A stretch of DNA of 64,000 nucleotides from Actinomyces lilanjuaniae (GCF_003606385.1 NZ_CP032514.1:310001-374000), one strand, 5' to 3'; counted from the first letter of the stretch, positions 1 to 9,129 are shown. Notes: a model not told the origin generated them from the letters alone. A program made the numbers and translations.

Positions 1-138
1 CCGACGCGCCGGATTGCTCCGTCCTCCCCGGTCCGGCAGACCTCCAGGTGCTCCACGCTTCCTTCGGTTCCTCCTGTCGGAGCAGGCCGTGGCGGGTCAT
101 GGCGCTGGGGCCGACGCACCTTGCGGCCGGGGACCGGC

Positions 139-2175
139 CTACACCACCTCCAGCACTGTCTGGACAAGCTCGTCGTAGGAGGTGGACGCGGCCAGCCGGG
201 TCACCACCTCCTTGTCGAGGAGGGCGTGGACCAGGTTGTCGAACACGTCGCCGAAGGTGGTGCGACTGTCCTCGGACAGGCACAGCAGGGCGACCAGCCT
301 CACGGGGGTCCCGTCCCAGTCCACGGGCTGACGTGCCAGGCACACCATGACGGCGGACCTGGCCGCCGTCATCTCGATGGTGTGGGGGAGGGCCGCCCCG
401 GAGGCAAAGGCCGTGCTTGACAGCCGCTCACGCTCCATGACCTGCTCCAGGAACCCCTCGCCCGCCGCCGCACGGGAGACCAGGGCCTGTGCCATGACCG
501 GAAGCACGTCGTCTCGCTGGCCCCCGCCCTCGACCCGCAGAAACAGGCTCGGGTCCATGACAGCAGCCAGCCAGGAGGCCACCTCAAGGCGCCTGCGCCC
601 AGCAGCGACGTCGGCGACCGCGGAGCGGACCCGCTCCAGGTCCTCATGAGAGGGCAGGACCCCGGTGCGTACCACGGCGGGCCTGGGCTGGCGTCGTCGG
701 GGGCGTGCCGAAAGCCGGGAGAACGGTCGGGCCGTGCCAGCGACAACCACCAGGTCGGTGCCTCTTCCGCGCACGGTCCTGGACGCCCCGACCGGCCACC
801 CGGCCCCGGAGCCGTCGTTCCCGGCGTCGGTACTGCCGGCACCTGCCTCGTCTGCCCCGTCCACCTCATCCAGGTCAGCCACCACTCGTCCCACCCTGCC
901 TCTGCCTGCCAGAACCCCCTCCACCGCCTGGCGGAAGACGTCCCCGGCGTCGTAGTAGCGGGGGAGGACCAGCGTGACATCCACCTGGTCGTCATGCTCG
1001 TGCATGGACAGCAGTCGTCCGCCCACGTGGAAGGCGAGGAACCCGATCTCGTCCTCAGCCACCTCCACCCCTGTACTGCGCTCAACCTGCTGGGCGATGA
1101 ACACGGCGAGCTCGTGGACCAGCGGGTGGGTGTTCTTCACCGACTGCCCGGCAGGGACCGGGACCGCCGTGTGCTGGCAGGCGCGGTCGACCAGGCGGCG
1201 CACGTGCAGGGCGAGGAAGGAGATGAACCGCTCGTCGCTGAGGTCGATGAGGTAGTTGTCATTGACCCTGCTCACGATGTCGGAGACGAGCCTGACGTAG
1301 CGGGGCTCCAGGAACGCCTGCACCTCAGGCCGGGGGCGCCCCTCGGGGTGGGCGGGTGCCGCCTTCTCCAGGAGGAGCAGAGCCAGGTAGGTGATCTCCT
1401 GGTCGGGCAGGTGAATGCCGAACTGCTCCTCCACGAGCGTGGCCACCGCCTGGGACATGGGGCGCAGCACCGCCTGGCCGCTGGCACCGGACAGCCAGGT
1501 GATCGTGTGGCCGGCGCGTACGCGCTCCACCATGACGGCGATGTGGGCCACGAGCTCGTCGGCCGTGCGGTCGTTGACCACCAGGTCGACGTCGCCCAGC
1601 ACCGAGATCATCCGCTGTCTCAGACCGGGCAGGGTGGGCTCGTCCAGCTGGCGGGCCACTTCCTCAACGTCGATGACCTGACGGCGGCTGGCCGCCGCCT
1701 TGGTGAGGAGGCCGCGCATGAGGCGGCGCTGGGCTACCTCCTCGCCCTCCATGCGCACCGTCTCACCGGTGCGGGTGATGCGCAGGCCGGAGTGGGCCAG
1801 GAGCACCCGGGCGCGGGTCAGGTCGGACTCGATGGTGGACTCCGAGACGCAGAGCTCCTCCGCCAGCCCGAACACGCTGAGGCCGCTACTGGTGGTCATG
1901 AGCAGACGCAGCAGGTGGGCGAGCCGCTCGACGGGCCCGTCACCTGGACGGGGGGCGCGCCGCCCCGTGGCTCCCGCGCGCTCCCAGGCCTCGGTGTCCA
2001 GGCTGTAGCCCGCTCTGGTGGAGGTCACGACGTTGCCGTAGCGGCGGTTGGCGGCAGAGACGTAGTTGCGCACGGTGCGTGTGGACACACCTAGGCGGCG
2101 CGCGATCCGGGCCGCAGGCACGCGGAGGCCGGGAGAGTCCTCCAGGATGGGGATGATGTCGTTGAACCGTGCCAC
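139..2175 (-). CDS. PRD-domain transcriptional regulator with C-terminal PTS EIIA domain (BglG/MtlR type)
   Basis: A 678-residue regulator of the PTS-controlled activator family. The N-terminus (about residues 15-45) is a helix-turn-helix, and a second winged-helix segment lies around residues 85-140. Two PRD-like regions follow in the middle, with conserved His residues near FLALHVRRL and FLAFHVGGRL. The last 140 residues are a fructose/mannitol-type EIIA domain with the phospho-acceptor histidine in ALPHT. In this family PRD and EIIA histidines are phosphorylated by HPr/EII, tying sugar uptake to transcription. A loop rich in Gly/Ala/Asp (around residues 440-470) links PRD2 to the C-terminal part. 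The start is GTG. It is the last gene of the PTS operon (8-base gap after the kinase) and by position most likely controls it. Confidence 0.85.
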   Translation of the reverse strand: MARFNDIIPILEDSPGLRVPAARIARRLGVSTRTVRNYVSAANRRYGNVVTSTRAGYSLDTEAWERAGATGRRAPRPGDGPVERLAHLLRLLMTTSSGLSVFGLAEELCVSESTIESDLTRARVLLAHSGLRITRTGETVRMEGEEVAQRRLMRGLLTKAAASRRQVIDVEEVARQLDEPTLPGLRQRMISVLGDVDLVVNDRTADELVAHIAVMVERVRAGHTITWLSGASGQAVLRPMSQAVATLVEEQFGIHLPDQEITYLALLLLEKAAPAHPEGRPRPEVQAFLEPRYVRLVSDIVSRVNDNYLIDLSDERFISFLALHVRRLVDRACQHTAVPVPAGQSVKNTHPLVHELAVFIAQQVERSTGVEVAEDEIGFLAFHVGGRLLSMHEHDDQVDVTLVLPRYYDAGDVFRQAVEGVLAGRGRVGRVVADLDEVDGADEAGAGSTDAGNDGSGAGWPVGASRTVRGRGTDLVVVAGTARPFSRLSARPRRRQPRPAVVRTGVLPSHEDLERVRSAVADVAAGRRRLEVASWLAAVMDPSLFLRVEGGGQRDDVLPVMAQALVSRAAAGEGFLEQVMERERLSSTAFASGAALPHTIEMTAARSAVMVCLARQPVDWDGTPVRLVALLCLSEDSRTTFGDVFDNLVHALLDKEVVTRLAASTSYDELVQTVLEVV

Positions 2176-2183
2176 GGGCCTCG

Positions 2184-2849
2184 CTACCCCCTCAGCTGCT
2201 CCTCCACCCAGGCCAGCACAGCCGGGTAGCTCACGGCATCAAGGTCGCTGACATCGACCTCCAGCGTCTGCCCGAGCGTGAAGGAGGAGTAGCCGCGCTC
2301 GGCACAGCGGCGGGCTAGTTCTTCCCGGGACACCAGCGCGTCGGCCTCGGTCCGGTCGAACAGGACCTGCCCCGGACGGTAGGAGGTCAGCAGATGGCCC
2401 GGATGCCGGGAGGTCTCTAGGTCGCGGTGCCGTTGGCGCTCGTAGAGGACGTCGGTGTCGGCCACGAGACGTACGGTCAGGGGGGTGAACCCGTGCTGGC
2501 AGCACAGGCGTGACAGCAGGTCGTGCTGCCTGGTGCTGAAAGGGTAGTCGGAGACCACCACACGGCTGTGGCCCATGGCCGCCCCCAGAGCCCGCTCGTA
2601 CTCCTTCAGCGCCTCCCGGTCCAGCAAGGCCTTCTCCTGCGGCCCGGAGAAGCCTAGGCGGTCCCACAGGCCCTCCTTGACCTGGTCCAGCGACACCTGC
2701 TGGCAGCGCTCGCCCGGGGCCAGGACATGGTCCTCCAGGTGGCGCAGGACCAGGCGGGCCATCCAGCTCTTGCCGGTGCCCGGGGGGCCTGCCACGAGGA
2801 TAAGCGTGCCCCCGGCCTGGCTGGCCTCACTGCGGCTCACGGGTCTCAC
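2184..2849 (-). CDS. P-loop small-molecule kinase / AAA-type ATPase of the PTS operon
   Basis: 221 residues with a clear Walker A loop, GPPGTGKS, near residue 21. Later blocks (LDQVKEGLWDR, VVVSDYPF, and a lid-like RQRHRDLETSRH segment) resemble P-loop kinases that phosphorylate small metabolites rather than chaperone-type AAA proteins. It overlaps the aldolase by 23 bases and precedes the PRD regulator by 8 bases, so it is probably made with them. The context suggests phosphorylation of a sugar-phosphate intermediate before aldol cleavage, but no substrate-specific motif was recognised. The GTG start at 2849 is the longest frame; a second GTG lies three codons downstream. Confidence 0.6.
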   Translation of the reverse strand: MRPVSRSEASQAGGTLILVAGPPGTGKSWMARLVLRHLEDHVLAPGERCQQVSLDQVKEGLWDRLGFSGPQEKALLDREALKEYERALGAAMGHSRVVVSDYPFSTRQHDLLSRLCCQHGFTPLTVRLVADTDVLYERQRHRDLETSRHPGHLLTSYRPGQVLFDRTEADALVSREELARRCAERGYSSFTLGQTLEVDVSDLDAVSYPAVLAWVEEQLRG

Positions 2850-3678
2850 CCAGGAACAGGCTGATCTTGCGGGCGACGATATCGCGGACGACGTCGTTGC
2901 ACGGCTCGATGTTGCGGCGAAGGGAGGTGCTGACCTCGGTGGCTGCGAACTGCTCCTGGGCCTGGCGGGTCCAGCCCACGAGGAGCTCGGTGCCGACGTT
3001 GAACTTGCGCACCCCGTTGGCGCTTAGGGAGGGGTAGTCGGCCTCGTCCACGCCGGTACCGCCGTGGATGACCAGGGGGAGGTCCACAGCCTGGTGGATC
3101 CGGGAGAGAAGGTCGAGGTCGATGTCGGTGGTGGAGCGGAACTGGCCGTGACTGGTGCCGATGCTCACGGCCAGGGCGTCGGCGTCCACCTGCTCCAGGA
3201 ACCACACGGCCTCCTGGGGCTGGGTGCGCAGGCCCCCGGTGCTGCTCACCCCCTCCTCGGTCCCGCCGATGGTGCCGATCTCTACCTCCACGGAGACGCC
3301 GCGGCTGCGGGCGTAGTCGATGACGCGGCGCGAGGTGGCCACGTTGCGGCTCACGGCCATGAGGGAGCCGTCGAACATGACCGAGGAGTAGCCCGCCTCC
3401 ACGGCGTCGCGGATATCGGTCAGGCTGGTGGCGTGATCGAGGTGGAGGGCGACGTCGACGACCTCGTCCTCCGCCATGGAGCGGCATACGGCCACCAGGT
3501 TGCGCATGCCGACGTACCGGGCGGTGCCCGGAGAGGTCTGGACGATGACCGGGGCGCCGAGGTCGCGGGCTGCCCGGATGATAGGTGGCACCATCTCCAG
3601 GCTGTGGGCGTTGAACGCGCCGACCATATAGCCCACGGCGGCCGCCTCGGCCAGCATCGGGGTCATGGATACGTACAT
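2827..3678 (-). CDS. class II ketose-bisphosphate aldolase (GatY/KbaY/Fba-like)
   Basis: 283 residues, the usual length for tagatose- or fructose-1,6-bisphosphate aldolases of class II. These are zinc enzymes that split a ketose bisphosphate into DHAP and an aldehyde phosphate. The hallmark LHLDHA block (zinc His and catalytic Asp, about residue 80), the EVEIGTIGG block, the SIGTSHG zinc-ligand block and HGGTG near residue 210 are all present. The start ATG is preceded by AAAGGA. A second, longer class II aldolase lies at 55814; that one is the glycolytic enzyme, so this copy is likely dedicated to the sugar imported by the upstream PTS. The stop overlaps the following kinase gene. Confidence 0.88.
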   Translation of the reverse strand: MYVSMTPMLAEAAAVGYMVGAFNAHSLEMVPPIIRAARDLGAPVIVQTSPGTARYVGMRNLVAVCRSMAEDEVVDVALHLDHATSLTDIRDAVEAGYSSVMFDGSLMAVSRNVATSRRVIDYARSRGVSVEVEIGTIGGTEEGVSSTGGLRTQPQEAVWFLEQVDADALAVSIGTSHGQFRSTTDIDLDLLSRIHQAVDLPLVIHGGTGVDEADYPSLSANGVRKFNVGTELLVGWTRQAQEQFAATEVSTSLRRNIEPCNDVVRDIVARKISLFLGETREPQ

Positions 3679-3813
3679 GGGGGTCCTTTCACGAGGGTCT
3701 CAGGTACGACGGCTCCCTGCGGGCTGCTTCCCGGGTGGGAGCCGCCTGCCACCTGCTGACGGTGCCGGGCGGCGCTCTCACCGATGCGCGGTCAGTGCCG
3801 GGCTGGTGCCGGG

Positions 3814-4428
3814 TCAGTACTGTGAGCGCATGACGCGCTTGGACAGGGCCGTCAGGTCGTCGAGCCTGGAGCTCCAGTGCCGGACGCCGTCGTCGTCCTT
3901 GGCAGCGGCGGCCTGACGGAGCATGTTGTTGTACAGGGTGAGCAGCCCGCGGTAGGCGGGGCCGAACTGCTCGTGCAAGGCCATGGAGGCCTCGTAGTGG
4001 GCGATAGCAGCCTCGGTGTCCCCCAGCTCGGCGCAGGCGGCACCCAGTTCGTTGAGGACGGTGACGCGCTGGTCGGTCCCGCCGGTGCCGACTGCCTGGG
4101 CCGGTCCTGTCGGCACCTGGCCCTGCCCGGCCGGTGCCTGGGACAGGGCACTTGTCTCCGGTGCTGGGCCGACTCCTGCCCCACCCAGCGCCACCAGCTG
4201 GTCGGTCAGCGAGGCGATGGTGGTTCGCAGCTCGGCCTCGCGCTGTGGTGGGACCGGCAGCGACGGGGCTGCTGCGGCACTGGCGGCGCTGGTGGCGTTG
4301 GCGGCGTTGGCGGCGCTGGTAGCGCTGGCAGCACTGCCTTCTTCACCGGGCGTCACGGCTCCGTGGTTCTCCAGGCTCCCACGGCTCCCGCGGCCCTTGC
4401 GCCCCCACGACCTCTTTCCCAGTCTCAT
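3814..4428 (-). CDS. TPR-like protein encoded inside the PTS operon
   Basis: 204 residues. The first half is low-complexity, dominated by Ala/Ser/Asn/Thr (a stretch of AAN/ATS-type repeats around residues 30-55) followed by a Pro/Gln-rich linker. The C-terminal 85 residues contain a tetratricopeptide-like helical hairpin (LGDTEAAIAHYEASMALHEQFGPAYR). A strong ribosome site GAGGAGGAGG precedes the ATG, 12 bases after the EIIC gene. No enzymatic motif is visible; a scaffold or regulatory role in the operon is a guess. There is a 135-base gap before the aldolase gene in which no gene was found. Confidence 0.6.
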   Translation of the reverse strand: MRLGKRSWGRKGRGSRGSLENHGAVTPGEEGSAASATSAANAANATSAASAAAAPSLPVPPQREAELRTTIASLTDQLVALGGAGVGPAPETSALSQAPAGQGQVPTGPAQAVGTGGTDQRVTVLNELGAACAELGDTEAAIAHYEASMALHEQFGPAYRGLLTLYNNMLRQAAAAKDDDGVRHWSSRLDDLTALSKRVMRSQY

Positions 4429-4440
4429 GGCCTCCTCCTC

Positions 4441-5733
4441 TCAGAAGGCCCGCATGATCGGGCCGATGACGTAGGCGAAGACCAGCCCCGCCGTGATGGT
4501 GTCGACGTCGGTGGCGGACAGGTTGGGGAAGCCCAGGTTGAGGAAGGTGGTCACCAGGAGGGCGGGCAGGAGGGTGATGAACAGCCCGTGGACGACCCCG
4601 CCCACTAGCGCCCCTCGCCTGCCGCCCACCGCGTTGCCGAAGATCCCCGCCGTGCCTCCGGCGAAGAAGTTGGTGAGCATGCCCGGCACGATGACGGCGA
4701 AGCCGAGGGCGGGCAGGGCGAGCATGGCGATGACGGTGCCCAGGGTCGTAGTGATGAAGCCGACCACGACAGCGTTGGGTGCGTAGGGGAACAGGACCGG
4801 GCAGTCCAGAGCCGGCCGGGAGTCAGGCACCAGCCTCATGGAGATGCCCCGGAAGGCGGGGACAATCTCTCCCAGCAGGAGGCGCACCCCGGCCATGAGG
4901 ACGTAGACGCCCACGACGAACTGCACCGCCTGGATGAAGGCGTGCACCATGTGGTTCATGTCCCCGGTTTGGTCGGCCACGGGATCCGCCCCGGCGAAGG
5001 CGGCGGTGACAAGGTAGAGCGGCACCATAACCACCGCCAGGGACATGTAGGTGTCCTGGAGGAACTCCAGGGAGCGGGGTAGCGTGACCTCCTCGGTGGA
5101 GGGCTGTCTGTCTGTGCCCCGCCTGCGCACCAGCCAGGCTACCCCGGCCTCGACCAGGTAGCCGATGGTGCAGAAGTGCCCCAGGGCGATGGCGTCGTTG
5201 CCGGTGATCCTGCGCACGATCGGCTGGGCGGCGGCGGGCATGCCCACGGCGAAGACCCCACCCACCAGGCTGGCTGCGGCGATGAGCCAGGCTCCGTGCA
5301 GCCCGGCAGCGTGTCCCAGGACCACGGTCATGGTGGCCATCCACAGTAGGGCCTGCCCGGTGAGGAAGATGTACTTCCACGGGGTGAGGCGGGCCAGGAG
5401 GATGTTGACCACGAAGATCCCCAGGAAGGTCAGGGCGATCTGGCCGCCCAGCTGGAGGTTGTTGGTGGCGTAGCCGTTAACCGCTTCGATGCTGGGCACC
5501 ACGCCGGTCATGTTGAAGGCTGCCTGGAACACGGTACCGAAGTAGGTCAGGGTGTCCACCAGGATCGCCGAGCCGGCGGCCAGGACGTAGAAGCCCAGAA
5601 GGGTCTTGAAGGTGCCGACGACGGTGGCACCTACGCCCTTGCCCTGAAGGACCAGGCCGAGCATCGCGATGAGGGCGATGACGATCCCGGCCTGGGTCAA
5701 GATGTTGGAGATGACCCAGCCCAGGGCGCTCAT
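4441..5733 (-). CDS. PTS EIIC transporter, ascorbate type (UlaA/SgaT family)
   Basis: 430 residues, strongly hydrophobic with about ten membrane segments. It matches the ascorbate-type EIIC fold: a GTFKTLLGFYVLAAGSAIL block near the N-terminus and GISMRLVPDSRPALDCP followed by FAPNAVVVGF-like residues (here YAPNAVVVGF) near residue 290, both characteristic of UlaA. These permeases move sugar acids or pentitols across the membrane with phosphorylation by EIIB. The ATG overlaps the EIIB stop by four bases (ATGA), showing translational coupling. No UlaG lactonase or UlaD/E/F homologue is nearby, so ascorbate itself is not assured as substrate. Confidence 0.88.
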   Translation of the reverse strand: MSALGWVISNILTQAGIVIALIAMLGLVLQGKGVGATVVGTFKTLLGFYVLAAGSAILVDTLTYFGTVFQAAFNMTGVVPSIEAVNGYATNNLQLGGQIALTFLGIFVVNILLARLTPWKYIFLTGQALLWMATMTVVLGHAAGLHGAWLIAAASLVGGVFAVGMPAAAQPIVRRITGNDAIALGHFCTIGYLVEAGVAWLVRRRGTDRQPSTEEVTLPRSLEFLQDTYMSLAVVMVPLYLVTAAFAGADPVADQTGDMNHMVHAFIQAVQFVVGVYVLMAGVRLLLGEIVPAFRGISMRLVPDSRPALDCPVLFPYAPNAVVVGFITTTLGTVIAMLALPALGFAVIVPGMLTNFFAGGTAGIFGNAVGGRRGALVGGVVHGLFITLLPALLVTTFLNLGFPNLSATDVDTITAGLVFAYVIGPIMRAF

Positions 5734-6182
5734 GGCTGGGGCTCCTGGGTCATGGAGGGCGAGGTGGCCGACGTGCTGGTCTCGGGAAGAGCCGCCCCAG
5801 GCCCGCTACCCGGTGACGTGCGAGCGTCCTGGTCACGGTGTCCGTCCCGCAACCCTGTGACAAACGCTGTGACGACAGGGACGAGCCGGTCGCGGATCTC
5901 CTCCTTGTCCACGACGTTGTGAAGGAACACGAGGGTGATCGAGGGGTCAGGACCGTGCTTGTCGATCATAGGCCGGAAGTTCTCCGCCGAGACGATGATG
6001 TCGGCCTGGATACCGGGCAGGGCGGAGATCCCGTCGTGGTGGAGGCTGGCGGGCAGGTCGGCCTGGCGGAGGACCTCCTCGGCCTCCATCTGGCAGGCGA
6101 GGCTGGAGCCTAGGCCGGCCCCGCAGACGAAGTAGATGTCGGGCTTCCTGGGTGTGTCGGCCGTGCGGGCGGAACGTGCCAT
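5730..6182 (-). CDS. PTS EIIB component (ascorbate/lactose type)
   Basis: 150 residues from the ATG at 6182, which has an excellent ribosome site (AAAGGAG, eight bases upstream); a longer upstream frame is not favoured. The phospho-acceptor cysteine lies in CGAGLGSS near residue 20, followed by the MEAEEVL helix typical of EIIB proteins paired with UlaA. A non-conserved 45-residue Ser/Pro/Asp-rich tail extends past the usual EIIB length of about 100. EIIB accepts phosphate from EIIA and passes it to sugar bound by EIIC. It starts one base after the EIIA stop and overlaps EIIC. Confidence 0.87.
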   Translation of the reverse strand: MARSARTADTPRKPDIYFVCGAGLGSSLACQMEAEEVLRQADLPASLHHDGISALPGIQADIIVSAENFRPMIDKHGPDPSITLVFLHNVVDKEEIRDRLVPVVTAFVTGLRDGHRDQDARTSPGSGPGAALPETSTSATSPSMTQEPQP

Positions 6183-6183
6183 G

Positions 6184-6693
6184 TCAGGTACTCCTTTGTC
6201 GGTGGCTGCCGGTGTCTGTCGGTGACGTGGTGGATGCGCCGTGCCCGTGGCGGAGTGCCCGCTGGAGCTCGGTGACGGTTCTCGCTGCAACCAGGAGCCT
6301 CAGCCGTGTGACGTCGGTGACCAGGGACACGAACTGCTGCAGGGCGGCCAGGTGGGAGGCGCTGTCTACAGCCGCCAGACAGAACACGAGGGACACCGGG
6401 TCGTTGTCCTCATGGCCGAAGGTCACAGGGTCTGACAGGGTGAGCAGGCTCATGGCCTGTCGGTAGACCTCGCCGTCGGGGCGCGCGTGGGCCAGGGCTG
6501 TGTGGGGAGCCAGGACGATATAGGGGCCGTACGTCTCCACGGAGCGGATCATGGAGCGGACGTAGGCACGTGAGACGGAGCCGTCGGACACCAGTGGCTC
6601 GGCGGCGAGCGTGATGGCCTGGCGCCAGTCGTTGACCCGCTGGCGGATGACGACACGGTCGTCGGTGATGAGGTCGGTCAGTGCACTGTCCAT
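6184..6693 (-). CDS. PTS EIIA component (fructose/ascorbate type)
   Basis: 169 residues using the ATG at 6693 (GGAG eight bases upstream); the open frame continues to 6789 but the extension is Arg/His-rich and unlike the family. The EIIA-2 signature is present: YGPYIVLAPHTALAHARP near residue 60, where the His of AHARP is the expected phospho-acceptor, and the FCLAA block downstream. It receives phosphate from HPr and donates it to EIIB. It is the first gene of the operon, so the promoter should lie in the 274-base divergent gap 6694-6967; no clear promoter was identified there. Confidence 0.86.
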   Translation of the reverse strand: MDSALTDLITDDRVVIRQRVNDWRQAITLAAEPLVSDGSVSRAYVRSMIRSVETYGPYIVLAPHTALAHARPDGEVYRQAMSLLTLSDPVTFGHEDNDPVSLVFCLAAVDSASHLAALQQFVSLVTDVTRLRLLVAARTVTELQRALRHGHGASTTSPTDTGSHRQRST

Positions 6694-6967
6694 GGCTTGG
6701 CTCCATGACGCGGACAGAGGCCGTGCCCGGTGATTGTGCTCGGCAGCATGTGCTCGGCTCCTGGCCCGCGTGGCTCGTGGTTGATGCACTGCGAGTATCC
6801 GCGCCCGCGTCTGAGGCGGGCCAGCACGTCTCCTTCCGCCTCAGGGCGTGCAGGCGGAAGATGGGCGGGACCGGCTGGTCCAGGGACCTGGCAGGCAGCA
6901 GCCGCGAGACCATGGCCGCTGCGCGTGCTCCTCTCGCTGCCCGGACTTTCTCACGAGCTCTGGTTGA

Positions 6968-8092
6968 ATGTCGTGCATGAGTCGTTACCTTCATGGCCTG
7001 GGATGGGGTGTGGTCGCGCTCGCGGCAGCCGTGGCGCTGGTGAGCCTGCGTCCTCCTCTGACCATGCAGCCCTTTGTCGCCCAGGTCGTGGCGCTGCGCA
7101 CCTTCATGACGCTCGGGTGGGGGCTCCTGGGCCTCCTCCTGCTGGCCACCTCTGTCCTGCGACGCAGGCTGGCCCGGTCCCGGGCTGGGCGTGCGTCCTC
7201 CTCGTCGCGTGCCGGACTGCGCACCGGTGCCCTCGGGCTGGTCCTTGTCCTCGTCGCCCTCGCCCACGGTGGCGTCCTCCTAGGGCGCGGCATGTCCCTG
7301 GGACCTCTTGAAACCTCTGATACCTCCTCGGACACCCCCTCGGACAAGGCTGCTTTCACCGTCATGTCCCTTAACACCGAGAGGGAGGACGCGCCCGTCC
7401 AGGCCGTGGCCGAGACCGCCCGGGCCGTGCAGGCCGACGTCGTCGTCCTGCCGGAGACGACAGCCGCCTACGGCGAGGAGCTGGCAGGGCTGCTGCGGGG
7501 CGCGGCTGGGGAGCTGACGGTCTACACCGCAGTCAGCCCGCCCTACGGGTGGAACGACGAGGACGGCGACGGTGCCGACGACGACTCCGGGGCGCATCAC
7601 GGCATCGACCCGGTGCGCGCTACGACGGTCCTCGTCTCCGAGCGCCTGGGGGGCTACCGGCAGACGGAGGGGGTGGCGGGTGCGGGGCGCGGAATGGTCG
7701 TGCTGGAGCCCGTGGACGGGTCAGGGCCTGTCATCACCGGGGTGCACACCTACCCGCCGGTGCCGGGGCTCATGGGGGAGTGGAGGTCCTCGCTGACCAC
7801 GGTGGCTGGCCTGTGCCAGGACCCGCCCGAGGGGCTGGTCATGGTCGGTGACTTCAACGCCACCCGCGACCACGCCCTGCTGCGTGACCTGCACGCCTGC
7901 GCGAGCGCGGGGGAGCAGGCGGGTGTCGGTGGCCTGGCGACCTGGCCCACCCACACCGGGACCAGGCTCCTGGGGGCAACCATTGACCACGTCCTCGTGG
8001 ACGCCTCCGCCTGGGTGGGGCAGTCAGGCGAGGTCCTCACGCTGCCCCAGACGGACCACCGGGCAGTGGTGGTCCGTCTGGGCAAGGCCTAG
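6968..8092 (+). CDS. membrane-anchored endonuclease/exonuclease/phosphatase (EEP) family protein
   Basis: 374 residues. Three hydrophobic segments occupy residues 1-110, then a Ser/Thr/Asp linker, then an EEP-fold domain from about residue 130. Motifs visible are FTVMSLNTE (metal-binding Asn), VVVLPETT (catalytic Glu equivalent), GVHTYPP, VMVGDFNATRDH (catalytic Asp/Asn) and the terminal TIDHVLVD and QTDHRAVVV (catalytic His). The catalytic domain probably faces outside. Family members act on nucleic acid, phospholipid or inositol phosphates; the substrate cannot be told. ATG codons at 6968 and 6977 are both possible and neither has a good ribosome site. Confidence 0.8.
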   Translation: MSCMSRYLHGLGWGVVALAAAVALVSLRPPLTMQPFVAQVVALRTFMTLGWGLLGLLLLATSVLRRRLARSRAGRASSSSRAGLRTGALGLVLVLVALAHGGVLLGRGMSLGPLETSDTSSDTPSDKAAFTVMSLNTEREDAPVQAVAETARAVQADVVVLPETTAAYGEELAGLLRGAAGELTVYTAVSPPYGWNDEDGDGADDDSGAHHGIDPVRATTVLVSERLGGYRQTEGVAGAGRGMVVLEPVDGSGPVITGVHTYPPVPGLMGEWRSSLTTVAGLCQDPPEGLVMVGDFNATRDHALLRDLHACASAGEQAGVGGLATWPTHTGTRLLGATIDHVLVDASAWVGQSGEVLTLPQTDHRAVVVRLGKA

Positions 8093-8197
8093 ACACGGGT
8101 AAGGCCGAGACGACGATGACAGGGCGGGGCTGACAGGGCGGGAGCCAGGGCCACCCGGGGTCCGCAGGGTGACCGTATCCGCTCACCTGGGTGCGGC

Positions 8198-9001
8198 TCA
8201 GCGCAGGTGTCGTGTCACCCATTCAGTACCCAGCCGAGCCACCTCCGCCTGGGCCTCCTGCGGGTGGTCCTTGCGTACCTGCACCAGCTGGCTGCCGTCC
8301 TTCAGGAGCGGGAAGCCCTTCTGGGCGTCTGCCGCGGTATCGGGCATCTCGTGGGTCAGCGCCCCGTAGATCATAAGGACCGGCCACGGAACCTCCGCCA
8401 TGGTGGTGTGGGGCTCCTGCATGGAGAAGTCGGCGAGGGTCTCCTTGCTCAGCACGTTCCACTGGCGCGGGTTCGGGTTGTCGTCCACCAGCCGGGTCAG
8501 GCCGTGGCGGGCGAGCTCGTCGAGCTGGTGGGGGGAGAAGACCTGCTCCCACAGGACTGACTGGGGGCCGACCACGGCCCCTACCAGGACGGCGGTGCGT
8601 ACCTGCTCGGGCCGGGCCAGGAGAGCGGCGGTCGCGCCGAAGCCGTTGGCGTGGATGGCCTGGCGGGTGTAGCCGCGCTCGGCCAGCCAGCCGGACACCG
8701 CCCTGAGGTCCTCGGCCTCGTTGGCCAGGGTGATGACGTCGTCGTCGGACTCGCCCAGTCCGGAGAAGTCGATGCTGAGGGTGGCCATGCCCGCCTTCTG
8801 GTAGCTGGCCGAGACCAGGTCCAGGCGCCCCTGCTCTCCGTGCCGGTCCGCGAGGAAGTCGTGGGCCAGCAGCACCACGCCCTCCCGGCGGGTCGGCACG
8901 CCCGTGCCGCTCTCGCCGTCCTGCGGCGGGGTGCCGTCGGGGCGGACGAAGGAGCCCACCAGGGTGACACCGCGCGGGGTGTCGATACGCACCATGCTCA
9001 T
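8198..9001 (-). CDS. alpha/beta-hydrolase-fold protein lacking the usual nucleophile
   Basis: 267 residues of alpha/beta-hydrolase fold. The oxyanion segment LLAHDF (residues 44-49) and the strand before the nucleophile elbow are present. The elbow itself reads ANGFGA (118-123) where active relatives have G-x-S-x-G, putting Gly120 at the nucleophile position. The acid position reads GALTHEMP rather than G..D..VP, while a His is present near the C-terminus (KDHP). It may be non-catalytic or may use another residue. No Shine-Dalgarno precedes the ATG at 9001 and an AT-richer stretch lies 10-20 bases upstream, so the message could be leaderless. It converges with the EEP gene; the 105-base gap shows no clear terminator. 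Confidence 0.75.
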   Translation of the reverse strand: MSMVRIDTPRGVTLVGSFVRPDGTPPQDGESGTGVPTRREGVVLLAHDFLADRHGEQGRLDLVSASYQKAGMATLSIDFSGLGESDDDVITLANEAEDLRAVSGWLAERGYTRQAIHANGFGATAALLARPEQVRTAVLVGAVVGPQSVLWEQVFSPHQLDELARHGLTRLVDDNPNPRQWNVLSKETLADFSMQEPHTTMAEVPWPVLMIYGALTHEMPDTAADAQKGFPLLKDGSQLVQVRKDHPQEAQAEVARLGTEWVTRHLR

Positions 9002-9129
9002 GCGTACAAGCTTAGGCTAGAAGTTGGCGCGGGTCACCAGGTCGCGGAGGGCGCCCAGGGGAATTGCGCTTCCAGCGTGAGCCTGTAGCTGTGCCCGTGG
9101 TCCTGGGGTTCGTCTACCCTTGGGCTGTT

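Noticed and set aside
646..2094. Long plus-strand open frame of 482 codons
   Set aside because: It lies antisense to the PRD regulator and has biased, motif-free composition, as expected for a shadow frame in GC-rich DNA.
2827..3678. Calling this gene fba
   Set aside because: It is the short GatY/KbaY-like class in a PTS operon; the glycolytic fba is at 55814.
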